In this document: positions 18,924-28,624 of the stretch, in pieces
Numbering within the stretch: the stretch's first letter is position 1
Layout: every line of letters starts with the position of its first letter
Assembly: GCA_934316545.1 (NCBI GenBank)
Contig: CAKRDT010000010.1
Location: 1-60,672 of the forward strand
From: an uncultured Agathobacter sp.
GTDB lineage: Bacteria; Bacillota; Clostridia; Lachnospirales; Lachnospiraceae
Direction of reading: 5' to 3'
Length of the DNA: 60,672 nucleotides
Position numbers and translations under genes: made by a program
The notes under the pieces: generated by a model
What the model was told of the DNA's origin: nothing
The model's database searches: none
Seen by the model: the letters and a program-made list of their open reading frames with translations, nothing else

Positions 18924-21008
18924 CTATTGCTTACTGAAGCTTACGTTGTGCGTCTCTGTCTTCGTTGTTGTGCCGCTTGACACACCCTCTTCATCAACGG
19001 TTTCAATCTCCCATGTGATCGTTACCGTTCCCGACTCGCATTCCATATCACTCGCAGAAACCGTAACGGAAGATCCATCCACCTCGCCGGAATCATATGT
19101 TACTCCGTCGCTTCCGGTCAGTGTATAGCTTGCACTGACTGCACCCTCAGCACTGTATGACTTAGAGAATTTATAGCTGACTGTTTCAGCACCGAGACTT
19201 ACAGTAATCGTTACTGTTGTGCCGGCCGGAACCGTCTTACCGCTTGCGATACTCTGCTGGATCACCTTGCCCACTGCAACGGAATCACTGTGTGCTTCCT
19301 CGATTGCCACTTTAAGTCCGGCATTGTTTAAGGTGTTCTGGGCTTTCTCCTCACTCATTCCCAAAACGCTCGGCACATCGACAGACTTCTGTCCCTGACT
19401 GATTACAATGGTAACCTTGCTTCCGCTTGCCGCCGTACCACCGTTCGGACTCTGTGAAATGACTTTACCGGCATCCACGCTGTCACTGTACTCATACGAT
19501 TTTTCAACTTTAAATCCTGCTGCAGTAAGTGCGTTGAATGCATCTTTCTCAAGGTTTCCAAGAACACTAGGCACCGCTTTTAAGTCACCGTTTGTGGTGT
19601 TATCATCCGTATAACTCTTATTCTCATCACCGGCTACAATGACATTAACCGTAGATCCTGCCGCAATCTGGGTTCCACCTGCCGGATCCTGCTCGATAAC
19701 CGTTCCTGCCGGTTTATCCGATTTCTGCTCCGCGATGACAAACATAAAAAAGCCCTGTGCTTCCAAAGCACTCTGTGCTTCTTCCTTTGTCCGTCCTGTC
19801 ACATTTTCAACCGCAACAAGCTGCTCGGTCTGGGTTTCGCTCTCCGTCTGCGTTTCTGTCTGTGTCTGGGTATTCTGTGAATCGGAATCTTTCGAGCGAA
19901 AACGGAACAATCCGAACACGCTGCCGATCAGGTAGATGATCACGATCAGAATGATCGCCGCCATCACGATTCCCATAATCGTTACCGCTTTATCAAATTT
20001 CGGATTCAGACCGGTTTCTTCTTCCTCGTCTTCTTCCTCTTCATACTCCTCATCTGCATCCGCCGCCTTTGGAGCTTCCGCTGCTGTTTCGACTCCCCGC
20101 TGCTCCTTGATCTGCTTTAATTCCTCTCCGCTGATCACTTTGGTCTTTCCATTGTCTACAAGCGGTGTAATCACGACAAAATCCTCATCCGGATTTACCA
20201 GCGCCCTTCGCAGATCATTTAAAAGTTCCTCGATCGTCTGGTAGCGGCGGTCCGGATTTTTCTGTGTACACTTTAAGATGATCTTCTCCATGCTGATTGG
20301 AAGGTTCTGCGCATAGGTACTCGGCGGCGTCATTTCCTCCTGAAGATGCTGGATCGCCACTGCAACCGTTGTGTCCCCATCGAACGGAACTCTTCCGGTT
20401 ACCATCTCATACATCACGATACCGAGTGAATAGATATCGCTTCTTCCATCCACAAATCCGTTTCTTGCCTGCTCCGGTGAAGAATAATGCACGGATCCCA
20501 TCACGTCGGAGCTGATCGTGTTGCTTGATGCAGCTCTTGCAATACCGAAATCCGTAACCTTTACCTTGCCCTCGGTCGAGATAATGATATTCTGCGGCTT
20601 AATATCACGATGCGTAATCTGCTTATTATGGGCAGCCTCAATTCCTCTCGCCACCTGAATCGCAATACTTACCGATTCTTTAAACGACAACTGTCCTTTC
20701 TTTTCAATGTATGTCTTAAGAGTAATTCCCTCCACATACTCCATGACAATATAGTAAAGCCCCTCCTCGCTTCCTACATCATAAATATTGACAATATTCG
20801 GATGCTCCAGTCCCGCCGCAGACTGTGCCTCCGTGCGGAATTTAGCGACAAAGCTCCGATCCTCGGAAAATTCATTACGCAATACTTTGATTGCGACAAA
20901 ACGGCCCAGAATATGATCCTTGGCTTTATATACATCAGACATTCCGCCTGCACCGATCTTACTGACGATCTCATAACGATCTGCTAAATACGTCCCAACT
21001 GTTAACAT
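18924..21008 (-). CDS. prkC: PASTA-domain Ser/Thr protein kinase
   Basis: Membrane eukaryotic-type kinase (694 aa) that senses muropeptides or lipid II and phosphorylates cell-wall and growth proteins. Kinase domain about residues 10-270: GAGGMSDVYKA, HRDIKPQNI, DFGIARA. An acidic juxtamembrane stretch (DADEEYEEEEDEEEE) precedes one membrane helix near residues 335-357. Outside follow a Ser/Thr/Gln linker and three PASTA repeats (about 395-600), then an extra beta domain of about 90 residues. The start overlaps the stp stop by seven bases (ATGTTAA). Confidence 0.97.
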   Translation of the reverse strand: MLTVGTYLADRYEIVSKIGAGGMSDVYKAKDHILGRFVAIKVLRNEFSEDRSFVAKFRTEAQSAAGLEHPNIVNIYDVGSEEGLYYIVMEYVEGITLKTYIEKKGQLSFKESVSIAIQVARGIEAAHNKQITHRDIKPQNIIISTEGKVKVTDFGIARAASSNTISSDVMGSVHYSSPEQARNGFVDGRSDIYSLGIVMYEMVTGRVPFDGDTTVAVAIQHLQEEMTPPSTYAQNLPISMEKIILKCTQKNPDRRYQTIEELLNDLRRALVNPDEDFVVITPLVDNGKTKVISGEELKQIKEQRGVETAAEAPKAADADEEYEEEEDEEEETGLNPKFDKAVTIMGIVMAAIILIVIIYLIGSVFGLFRFRSKDSDSQNTQTQTETQTESETQTEQLVAVENVTGRTKEEAQSALEAQGFFMFVIAEQKSDKPAGTVIEQDPAGGTQIAAGSTVNVIVAGDENKSYTDDNTTNGDLKAVPSVLGNLEKDAFNALTAAGFKVEKSYEYSDSVDAGKVISQSPNGGTAASGSKVTIVISQGQKSVDVPSVLGMSEEKAQNTLNNAGLKVAIEEAHSDSVAVGKVIQQSIASGKTVPAGTTVTITVSLGAETVSYKFSKSYSAEGAVSASYTLTGSDGVTYDSGEVDGSSVTVSASDMECESGTVTITWEIETVDEEGVSSGTTTKTETHNVSFSKQ

Positions 21009-21745
21009 GCTTTCACCTCATACGAAAATGGTTCTATAATCATTACTGTAATGTTGTCTCTGCCACCGTTTCGATTGGCAGTGGAAACTAAAAGCTCTGC
21101 CCGTTCCTCCAAAGGCGCATTGCTAAGGATGATGTCTCTTATCGTATCATCCTCAACCATGTTGGTCAGACCATCGGTACATAACAAAATACGATCATTC
21201 TCCTCAAGCTCCACTTCAAAGAAATCTGCCTGAACATCCTCTCCTGCCCCGATTGCCCTTGTAATTATATTCTTATCCGGATGCAATCTTGCATCCGCCT
21301 CATTCACCTCGCCGATGCGTACCATCTCTGCGACCAGTGAATGATCTCTTGTTATCTGTCTGATATCCCGGTTGATCACATAAAGCCGGCTGTCTCCGAT
21401 ATTGGCAACATAAAGTTTTCCATCCAAAACCGTAGCAGCAACAAGCGTTGTTCCCATACCGTGCTTGGCCTCGTCCTCCGCCGCATCCTCAATCAGAAGC
21501 TTGTTGGCAGTTGCGATTGCCTCCTGTAAAATTGTGACTGGTTCATTTCCCGGACTTCTGGACACTGATGCGACCATACGCTGCGTCGTATAACGCGAAG
21601 CATAATCACCGGCTTTATGTCCCCCCATTCCGTCTGCGACGATATAGAGATTCGGGAGATTCCCAACAGAATCATCCGATGCAAAGAAATAATCCTGATT
21701 CATTTCCCGCAATGCACCGGTATCCGTAATGGAATACGTCTTCAT
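21002..21745 (-). CDS. stp: PP2C-type Ser/Thr phosphatase
   Basis: Mn2+-dependent phosphatase (247 aa) that reverses PrkC phosphorylation. Motifs: REMNQDYFF, VADGMGGHKAGDYAS, VANIGDSRLYVI, TRDHSLV, LCTDGLTNM and GGRDNITVMII. I chose the ATG giving MKTYSITDTG, preceded by AAAGGA; an in-frame ATG eight codons upstream is possible but yields an unusual basic lead. It overlaps prkC by seven bases. Confidence 0.95.
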   Translation of the reverse strand: MKTYSITDTGALREMNQDYFFASDDSVGNLPNLYIVADGMGGHKAGDYASRYTTQRMVASVSRSPGNEPVTILQEAIATANKLLIEDAAEDEAKHGMGTTLVAATVLDGKLYVANIGDSRLYVINRDIRQITRDHSLVAEMVRIGEVNEADARLHPDKNIITRAIGAGEDVQADFFEVELEENDRILLCTDGLTNMVEDDTIRDIILSNAPLEERAELLVSTANRNGGRDNITVMIIEPFSYEVKAC

Positions 21746-21810
21746 CCGTTCTATCCTTTCTCTCGTCATAACCTATTACTCCATACTTTGAATATGTTAC
21801 CATACAAGAA

Positions 21811-21843
21811 CACAAAAAGCAAGGAAAGACCATTTCCCTGCTT
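21811..21843 (-). terminator. Intrinsic terminator between rlmN and stp
   Basis: Minus strand AAGCAGGGAAA pairs with TTTCCTTGCTT (one G-U) around a 5-base loop, followed by TTTTTGTG; ACAAGAA/TTCTTGT can extend the stem. It lies 13 bases past the rlmN stop, so stp-prkC-rsgA-rpe-thiN either has its own promoter or is partly attenuated. Confidence 0.8.
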
Positions 21844-21855
21844 CTTGTAAATTCT

Positions 21856-22902
21856 TTATTTTTCCTCATTCATATACCGCTTACGAAGCTGTCCGCACGC
21901 GCCGTCAATGTCGCGTCCCATCTCTCTTCGGACGGTCACATTGATTCCGTTTTTCTCAAGCTTATTCTTGAAAGCGGCGATCACCGCAGCATTGGACTGT
22001 ACATAATCTCGCTCCTTGATCGGATTGACCGGGATCAGATTGACGTGGCAGTTCATTCCGTGAATGAGCTGCGAAAGTTCTCTTGCATCTTCATCCGTAT
22101 CGTTGACGCCTCCGACAAGACTGTATTCAAATGTCACTCTGCGCCCTGTCCGGTCAAAATAATATTTGCATGCATCAATCACGTCATGAATGTCATATTT
22201 ATTGGCAACCGGCATCAGTTCAAGACGCTTCTTCTGGTTTGAGGCATGAAGCGACAACGCCAGTGTGATGGATAGCTTTTCATCCGCAAGCTGACGCATG
22301 CGCGGCACGATTCCGCACGTGGACACCGTCAAATTGCGCTGACTGATATTCAGTCCGTTCTCATCAGTCAGCAGAGTGATGAATTGTAACAGATTGTCGT
22401 AATTGTCCATCGGCTCGCCGGTTCCCATCACAACGACATTTGAGATGCGCTCCCCGATATCCTGTCCGATCTTGTAGATCTGGTCGATCATCTCGGATGG
22501 CTTTAAGCCTCTGACGAGTCCGTCGAGTGTCGATGCACAGAAGCGGCATCCCATCCGGCATCCGACCTGTGAGGAAATGCACACGGAATTTCCATGCTTA
22601 TAGCGCATCAGCACACTCTCGATGACATTTCCGTCCTCCAGCAGAAAGAGATATTTCCTTGTGCCGTCGATCTGCGAGATCTGTACCTGTTCCTGCTTCA
22701 GGTTTGTAATATAACTAACCTCATCGAGTTTTTCACGGAACGCCTTAGACAGATTCGTCATATCGGAAAAAGCATAGACCTGCTTGACATGCAGCCACTG
22801 ATACAGCTGCTTCGCGCGGAAAGCCTTCCCGCCGATGCCGGCAACAAACTCCGTCAGTTCCGCCAGATTCATAGATTTGATATCGATTTTTTCGTTACTC
22901 AT
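21856..22902 (-). CDS. rlmN: 23S rRNA (A2503-C2)/tRNA(A37-C2) methyltransferase RlmN
   Basis: Radical-SAM methyltransferase (348 aa). The 4Fe-4S motif is CRMGCRFCAST (CX3CX2C, about residues 115-125); GTGEPMDNYD, LSLHAS and the C-terminal methyl-carrying cysteine in DGACGQLR are present. The N-terminal helical domain begins with IDIKSMNLAEL. The start lies inside the rsmB end (8-base overlap) with AAGGAG five bases ahead. Confidence 0.97.
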   Translation of the reverse strand: MSNEKIDIKSMNLAELTEFVAGIGGKAFRAKQLYQWLHVKQVYAFSDMTNLSKAFREKLDEVSYITNLKQEQVQISQIDGTRKYLFLLEDGNVIESVLMRYKHGNSVCISSQVGCRMGCRFCASTLDGLVRGLKPSEMIDQIYKIGQDIGERISNVVVMGTGEPMDNYDNLLQFITLLTDENGLNISQRNLTVSTCGIVPRMRQLADEKLSITLALSLHASNQKKRLELMPVANKYDIHDVIDACKYYFDRTGRRVTFEYSLVGGVNDTDEDARELSQLIHGMNCHVNLIPVNPIKERDYVQSNAAVIAAFKNKLEKNGINVTVRREMGRDIDGACGQLRKRYMNEEK

Positions 22903-24181
22903 CCGTACTCCTTATCATCTTTGCGACAAAGAAACCATCGCTTCCCTCCATCGGGAATATCTGCCGCTGCTCCACGAGTGTAAACTGCGGATGCTTCTGT
23001 AAGAACGCCGCAACATTGTCCTCATTTTCTTCTTTATGGATCGTGCAGGTACTGTAGATCAGCTTACCGCCTTTCTTTACATACGGCCAGACCGTATCCA
23101 GCATTTTCTGCTGCAACGCAGCCAGATCATGTGCTTTTTCTGCCGTCATCTTATAACGGATGTCACTTTTTCGCCCGATGACACCGAGTCCCGAACAAGG
23201 CAGATCACAGATTAAAATATCCGCTTTTTCAACCGATGCTTCATCGAACAGAGTCGCATCCTGCTGCACCGCTTTCATGTTATGAAGATCGTGTCTTAGA
23301 ATATTTTCTTCAATGAGTCCCACCTTATATTCCGTGAGATCTCTTGCCTCGACCATTCCGCTTCCGGCGAGCAGTTCCGCAAGATGGGAGCTCTTGCCGC
23401 CCGGTGCGGCACAGACATCGATAATGTAGTCTCCCTTCTTCGGATCCGCCGCATGTGCAACCGTCATGGAACTGATATCCTGCACATAGAACCAGCCATC
23501 CTGAAAGCTGCCAAGTCCGGCTAAGTAATCAAATCCGGATAGAGCAAACGCATACGAAATTCCTGCGATTGCTTCTACTGTCACGCCTTCTTGGCTCAGA
23601 CGATCCTTTAACTCTTCCGGCGTGCATTTCTGTGTGTTCGTGCGCACCGTAATCTTTGCCGGCTGCATAAACGCCTCCAGCATCTTTTCCGTCACATCCC
23701 TGCCGTAGTCTGCATTCCAGCCGTCAATGATCCATTCCGGAACGGAGTAGCGCACACTCTCATTCTGGAATGTCACGTCCTTCCACTCCCTCGCAACACT
23801 TCGAAGAACACCGTTCACAAACCCGGACAATCCGGAAAACCCGCGTTTTCTGGCAAGCTTGACCGCCTCATTACAGACAGCCGCATCCGGCACGCCGTCC
23901 ATGTACATGATCTGATAGACACTAAGCCGCATCAGTTCGCGGATCAGCGGCTTCATCTTCTTTACTTTTGTCTTGGAGAACTGATCGATCACATAATCCA
24001 GCGTCAACATGCGCTCGACGGTTCCCTCCGTCAGTCTTGTGAGAAAGGCGCGCTCCTGCTTCGACAGATACTGATATTTGTCCAAAACATCCCTAAGCAC
24101 CAGATGACTGTACTGCCCGTCACGGTCGATCGCAAGCAGCATGTCAAGCGCCAGTTCTCTTGTATTTGTGCTATTAGTCAC
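22895..24181 (-). CDS. rsmB: 16S rRNA (C967-C5) methyltransferase RsmB
   Basis: NusB-like RNA-binding domain (about residues 1-140, ALDMLLAIDRDGQYSH) fused to a SAM methyltransferase (428 aa). Motifs: VCAAPGGKSSHLAELL, DLPCSGLGVIGRKSDI and STCTIHKEENE with the catalytic cysteines. The start is taken as GTG because GGAGGAAGAG stands just ahead of it, inside the upstream protease gene. The frame remains open 23 codons further, but that stretch only reads through the neighbour. Overlaps the protease by 8 bases and rlmN by 8 bases. Confidence 0.95.
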   Translation of the reverse strand: MTNSTNTRELALDMLLAIDRDGQYSHLVLRDVLDKYQYLSKQERAFLTRLTEGTVERMLTLDYVIDQFSKTKVKKMKPLIRELMRLSVYQIMYMDGVPDAAVCNEAVKLARKRGFSGLSGFVNGVLRSVAREWKDVTFQNESVRYSVPEWIIDGWNADYGRDVTEKMLEAFMQPAKITVRTNTQKCTPEELKDRLSQEGVTVEAIAGISYAFALSGFDYLAGLGSFQDGWFYVQDISSMTVAHAADPKKGDYIIDVCAAPGGKSSHLAELLAGSGMVEARDLTEYKVGLIEENILRHDLHNMKAVQQDATLFDEASVEKADILICDLPCSGLGVIGRKSDIRYKMTAEKAHDLAALQQKMLDTVWPYVKKGGKLIYSTCTIHKEENEDNVAAFLQKHPQFTLVEQRQIFPMEGSDGFFVAKMIRSTDE

Positions 24182-24872
24182 GGTCTCTTCCTCCAAAAAG
24201 CAGGATGATTCGAAGCAGCTGTAAGATGGCGGCTGCCGCACTTGCCACATAGGTAAGCGCCGCGGCGGTCAGCACTTTTCTCGTTCCGTTTAACTCGTTC
24301 TCTCCTAAGATTCCCTGGGAGCGCAGCATCATCATCGCTCTGCGTGAAGCATCAAACTCCACCGGAAGTGTGATAAGCTGGAAGATCACAGCAAATGAAA
24401 ACAGGATAATTCCAAAATTGATGATCATCATGGACGAACGGTTATTCATCAAAGCTCCGATAATGATCACCGGCCACGCAAGCATCGAACCAAAATTGGC
24501 AATCGGCACAAACGCACTGCGCAGACGAAGCGGCACATACCCTCTTGCATGCTGGATCGCATGACCGCACTCATGCGCTGCAACCCCGACCGCTGCAACC
24601 GAAGTCGAATTGCATACGGAATCCGACAGGTTGAGTGTCTTATTGGCAGGATTATAATGGTCGGTCAGATTTCCCGACACATGGCGGATCTGTACATCCC
24701 CTATGCCTGCCGCCTGTAGGATACGCTGCGCTGCCTGTGCTCCGGTCATGCCGGACATGCTACGGCAGCGCGAATATTTGTTAAACGTTGTCTTGACTCT
24801 CGCGGATGCGATCATACAGATGATAGCTCCGATCATAACTAAAATGTAGGTACTGTCCCAATATAAATACAT
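24174..24872 (-). CDS. YugP-type zinc metallopeptidase (membrane)
   Basis: Neutral zinc metallopeptidase of the YugP family (232 aa). The zinc site is AAHECGHAIQHA (HExxH) near residue 115, downstream of NLSDSVCNSTSVAAVGVA. Membrane helices: N-terminal TYILVMIGAIICMIASA, two in the middle (MLAWPVIIIGAL, IINFGIILFSFAVIFQL) and one C-terminal. The ATG with AAAGGAG was chosen; a longer frame lacks a site. It lies between fmt and rsmB, a common Firmicutes order. Confidence 0.9.
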   Translation of the reverse strand: MYLYWDSTYILVMIGAIICMIASARVKTTFNKYSRCRSMSGMTGAQAAQRILQAAGIGDVQIRHVSGNLTDHYNPANKTLNLSDSVCNSTSVAAVGVAAHECGHAIQHARGYVPLRLRSAFVPIANFGSMLAWPVIIIGALMNNRSSMMIINFGIILFSFAVIFQLITLPVEFDASRRAMMMLRSQGILGENELNGTRKVLTAAALTYVASAAAAILQLLRIILLFGGRDRD

Positions 24873-24927
24873 AGCAGCTCCTTTCTTTGCTTCACATGCT
24901 TTGCAGAATCTGTGAATCACTCAAACG

Positions 24928-25857
24928 CTATGCGAAGAAGGTTCCTTCTTCTACCTGATTTCCGCGCAGGAATGCATCCGCTTCCATACGCTTTTTACCT
25001 TCAAGCTGTACTTCAAGTAACGCAAGCTGTCCGGCTCCGGTCTGCACGATCAGATCATGCTTATCGGCACGGACGATACAGCCCGGCTGATACTCACTGT
25101 CCTCAGCGACAACTTTTGCTTTCCAGATCTTGAAGGTCTTATTATTTAAACGTGTGTAGGCACTCGGCCACGGATTCAATCCTCGAATCAGACGCTCGAT
25201 CTCTACTGCAGGCTTTTTCCAGTCAATATTGCCAAGTTCCTTTGTAATCATGGATGTGTGTGTGCTCATCTCATTGTTCTGGGGCGTAAAGGTTGCGGTA
25301 CCTTTTTCCAGCATATCCATCGTCTCGACACAAAGTTTCGCGCCGACATCCGCCAATTTATCAAACAGACTGCCGCCCGTTTCATCCTCCGCCACGCGCA
25401 CCTCACGCTTTGCGATCATGTCACCGGTATCCAGCCCGACATCCATGCGCATCGTTGTCACACCGGTGATCTCATCCCCGTTGATGACTGCCCATTGGAT
25501 CGGTGCAGCGCCGCGATACTTCGGCAGCAGCGATGCATGCACATTCACGCAGCCGAAGCGCGGCATATCAAGAATGCTTTTCGGCAGAATCTGACCGAAC
25601 GCCGCCACAATGATGATGTCTGCATTGTACTTCTTTAAATATTCCACATTCGCATCATCCCTGATACGCTTCGGCTGAAATACTTCGATGCCATGTTCGA
25701 CAGCACACTCCTTGACCGGCGGAAACTGCATCGCTTTGCCTCTTCCTTTCGGCTTATCCGGCTGCGTAACAACAAGCACTACCTCGTGCCCCGCACGGAT
25801 GATTTCTTCCAGTGTTCCCACCGCAAAATCCGGTGTTCCCATAAATATTACTCTCAT
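24928..25857 (-). CDS. fmt: Methionyl-tRNA formyltransferase
   Basis: Formylates initiator Met-tRNA using 10-formyl-THF (309 aa). MRVIFMGTPDFAV at the start, HASLLPKYRGAAPIQWAVINGD with the catalytic Asn/His/Asp set, GDMI, and the C-terminal tRNA-binding domain from about residue 210. The ATG comes one base after the def stop (TAATATG), so the two are coupled; a longer in-frame start inside def is rejected because it would shift the family N-terminus by 13 residues. Confidence 0.97.
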   Translation of the reverse strand: MRVIFMGTPDFAVGTLEEIIRAGHEVVLVVTQPDKPKGRGKAMQFPPVKECAVEHGIEVFQPKRIRDDANVEYLKKYNADIIIVAAFGQILPKSILDMPRFGCVNVHASLLPKYRGAAPIQWAVINGDEITGVTTMRMDVGLDTGDMIAKREVRVAEDETGGSLFDKLADVGAKLCVETMDMLEKGTATFTPQNNEMSTHTSMITKELGNIDWKKPAVEIERLIRGLNPWPSAYTRLNNKTFKIWKAKVVAEDSEYQPGCIVRADKHDLIVQTGAGQLALLEVQLEGKKRMEADAFLRGNQVEEGTFFA

Positions 25858-25858
25858 A

Positions 25859-26341
25859 TTATTCGTCTGCACCTTCTTCTTCATACGTGACCTCATGAAG
25901 CGGTCCCTCTACTTTTTCTACATACAGATGTCCGTCTAAGTGATCGAACTCGTGACACATGGCACGGGCAAAAAGCTCGGTTCCCTCAACGGTACACTCG
26001 TTCATATCCAGATCATAGTATTTTGCTTTCACATAATTTGGTCTTGTCACGGTTCCTGCCTTGCCCGGAACGCTTAAGCATCCCTCGTCGCCGGTCTGCT
26101 CGCCGGAACTCTCGATGATCGTTGGATTGATCATGATAAACGGGCCTTCTCCCACATCAATGACAACAAGTCTCTTTAAAATTCCCACCTGTGGTGCGGC
26201 AAGTCCGACTCCGTTTGCCTCATACATGGTCTCAACCATATCCTCTGCAAGCGTGCGGATTCTCGGTGTCACCTCCGTGATCGGACGGCATACTTTTTCA
26301 AGTACCGGATCTCCCTGTGTTCTGATAGTTCTAAGTGCCAT
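25859..26341 (-). CDS. def: Peptide deformylase
   Basis: Metal-dependent enzyme removing the formyl group from new proteins (160 aa). All three motifs are present: GVGLAAPQVG, EGCLSVPG and MCHEFDHLDGHLYVEK (HExxH-like HEFDH). Coupled to fmt downstream and 12 bases after priA. Confidence 0.97.
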   Translation of the reverse strand: MALRTIRTQGDPVLEKVCRPITEVTPRIRTLAEDMVETMYEANGVGLAAPQVGILKRLVVIDVGEGPFIMINPTIIESSGEQTGDEGCLSVPGKAGTVTRPNYVKAKYYDLDMNECTVEGTELFARAMCHEFDHLDGHLYVEKVEGPLHEVTYEEEGADE

Positions 26342-26353
26342 AATTTTTACCTC

Positions 26354-28585
26354 CTAAAATCCGCTGGACGGATTAAAATCAAATTGAATTGTTACTTTGG
26401 AAAAGGCGTTTGTTTTCTTACCAAACTGCTCGAGTGCATCCTTGAGTGCCACAAGCGTCCCGTAATCCGCCGCCTTCATATAAACCATCTTGCGATATAT
26501 GTCATTGACTTTCGCTACCGTTGCATCTGCCGGTCCTACCACAAGCACACGCTTACCGCTCCTTGTGATTGCGGACTGCAGCTTCTGTGCAATCAGTTCT
26601 GCCGTCTGTGCAACGATTGCCTCATTTTCGCCCATGCAGTGCACGACCAGAAGATTTGCTGCCGGCGGATAGGAAAGCATACTCCGATACGCGATCTCCT
26701 GCTCGTAGAACGCCTCATAATCCTGATTCTTTGCGGTCTGTATCGCAAAATGCTCCGGATCATAGGTCTGAATGATCGCCTGTCCCGGCTTCTTTCCTCG
26801 TCCCGCACGCCCCACAGCCTGCGTCAGAAGCTGAAATGTCCGCTCCGATGCATGGAAATCCGCGACACGAAGCGACATATCCGCGGCAAGCACACCGACG
26901 AGTGTCACATTCGGGAAATCATGTCCCTTGACGATCATCTGTGTTCCGATCAGGATATCCGCCTCCTGATTGGCAAATGCCTGCAGGATCTTCTCATAGG
27001 AATCTTTCGACCTCGTCGTGTCATAATCCATGCGCAATACCCGCGCCTGTGGAAATCTCTGCTTCACCAAAGCTTCGATTTTCTGCGTTCCCGCCTTAAA
27101 TCCACCGAGATATTTACTGCCGCATGATGGGCACACCTTCGGCTGCGGTTCCTCATATCCGCAATAGTGGCAGACCATCCTGCCACCGGCATGCTGACTG
27201 AGTGATACATCGCAATGAGGACATTTTACCACATATCCGCAAGCTCTGCATGAAATAAATCCGGATACGCCTCTTCGATTGAGAAAAAGCATGGTCTGCT
27301 CGCCTTTTTCAAGCCGTTCTTCCATGAGTTCCTGCAATCGTGTACTAAGGATGGAACGGTTGCCTTCCCGCAGTTCTTCTCTTAAATCGATGACTTCACA
27401 CGTTGGAAGTTCCTTTTCTGCCACGCGTTTCTTTAATTCCAGTAAGTTATAATTCCCGCATTTTGCCTGATAATAGCTTTCCACGGATGGTGTCGCCGAT
27501 CCGAGCACAACGCTCGCCTGATTAACTCGTGCCCGCTCGATTGCCACTTCTCTCGCATGATAGCGCGGCGCGTTCTCACTCTTATAGGAAGTCTCATGTT
27601 CCTCGTCGATAATGATCAGTCCCAGCCTTTCAAACGGAGTAAAAAGTGCCGAACGCGGCCCAATCATGATATCGATGTTTCCCGATTTTGCCCGCTCAAA
27701 CTGATCATACCGCTCCCCCTGTGAAAGCCTTGAGTTCATGATCGACACACGATCTCCGAAGCGGTTGTAAAAACGCATCACCGTCTGGTAGGTGAGTGCG
27801 ATCTCCGGAATCAGCACAATGACCTGCTTTTCCTGTTCCAGCACATGTGCGATCAGTTCCATATATACTTCGGTCTTGCCGCTTCCGGTTACTCCTTTGA
27901 GCAGATACGTCTGTCTTTTTCCACTATCCCAGTCGCTTACGACTTCGTTGACCACGTCCTGCTGCTCTTTGTTCAATTTCAACCGATACCCGTTCTGCGA
28001 CAGATGTGCCACCGGATTCCGGTAGCTTGTCGATGTCTCGATGACAACGATTCCCTGTTCCGCCATGCCTTTTATCGTTGCTGCCGACACGTTCAGTTTC
28101 TGTGTCACGATTGCATAATCAATTGTGTTTTCCTCAATCAGCTCACGCAGCAGTCTTGCTTTGGCAGTATAATGCTTCGCCTCAAAAAGTGCCAATTTCT
28201 GTATTGCATCGTCCCGCGTGATTCCTAACTTTATATTTCTTTTCTCGATCTGTTTCGTCTGCTTTTTGATCGGCAGCACCGTCTTTAAGGCCTGGTTCAT
28301 GGTCGATCCGTAATTCTTCCGCATCCATCCCGCTAAGGCGATCAATTGCGACTCGATCGGGATACTTCCTTTATGAACACCGATCAATTCCTTTATTTTC
28401 GCGACATCGAATTCTGCCTCGTCCGTTACTTCGATGACGTAGCCGGTCAGAGTGCGGCTTCCAAACGGAATATCGACCTGCACGCCCGGCTGTATCAAAT
28501 CCTGCATTCCTTCCGGAATCCGATACTGAAACGTCTTATCCAATTTATCCAGCGAGATGTCTACGATCACATTCGCGTACGCCAC
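26354..28585 (-). CDS. priA: Primosomal replication-restart helicase PriA
   Basis: 3'-5' helicase loading the replisome at stalled forks (743 aa). N-terminal 3'BD domain from AYANVIVDISLDKLD, Walker A GVTGSGKTEVYMEL, DEEH box, and the zinc region with four CxxC-type pairs (CRACGY, CPHCDV, CHYCGY, CPSCGS; about residues 445-490). Start is GTG with GGAGGTGAG ahead; an upstream ATG lacks a site. First gene of the priA-def-fmt-protease-rsmB-rlmN run; its promoter would fall at the edge of the long palindrome. Confidence 0.96.
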   Translation of the reverse strand: MAYANVIVDISLDKLDKTFQYRIPEGMQDLIQPGVQVDIPFGSRTLTGYVIEVTDEAEFDVAKIKELIGVHKGSIPIESQLIALAGWMRKNYGSTMNQALKTVLPIKKQTKQIEKRNIKLGITRDDAIQKLALFEAKHYTAKARLLRELIEENTIDYAIVTQKLNVSAATIKGMAEQGIVVIETSTSYRNPVAHLSQNGYRLKLNKEQQDVVNEVVSDWDSGKRQTYLLKGVTGSGKTEVYMELIAHVLEQEKQVIVLIPEIALTYQTVMRFYNRFGDRVSIMNSRLSQGERYDQFERAKSGNIDIMIGPRSALFTPFERLGLIIIDEEHETSYKSENAPRYHAREVAIERARVNQASVVLGSATPSVESYYQAKCGNYNLLELKKRVAEKELPTCEVIDLREELREGNRSILSTRLQELMEERLEKGEQTMLFLNRRGVSGFISCRACGYVVKCPHCDVSLSQHAGGRMVCHYCGYEEPQPKVCPSCGSKYLGGFKAGTQKIEALVKQRFPQARVLRMDYDTTRSKDSYEKILQAFANQEADILIGTQMIVKGHDFPNVTLVGVLAADMSLRVADFHASERTFQLLTQAVGRAGRGKKPGQAIIQTYDPEHFAIQTAKNQDYEAFYEQEIAYRSMLSYPPAANLLVVHCMGENEAIVAQTAELIAQKLQSAITRSGKRVLVVGPADATVAKVNDIYRKMVYMKAADYGTLVALKDALEQFGKKTNAFSKVTIQFDFNPSSGF

Positions 28586-28624
28586 ACTCTCACCTCCTTT
28601 ACCTCTATCATTTTCTATCACATT

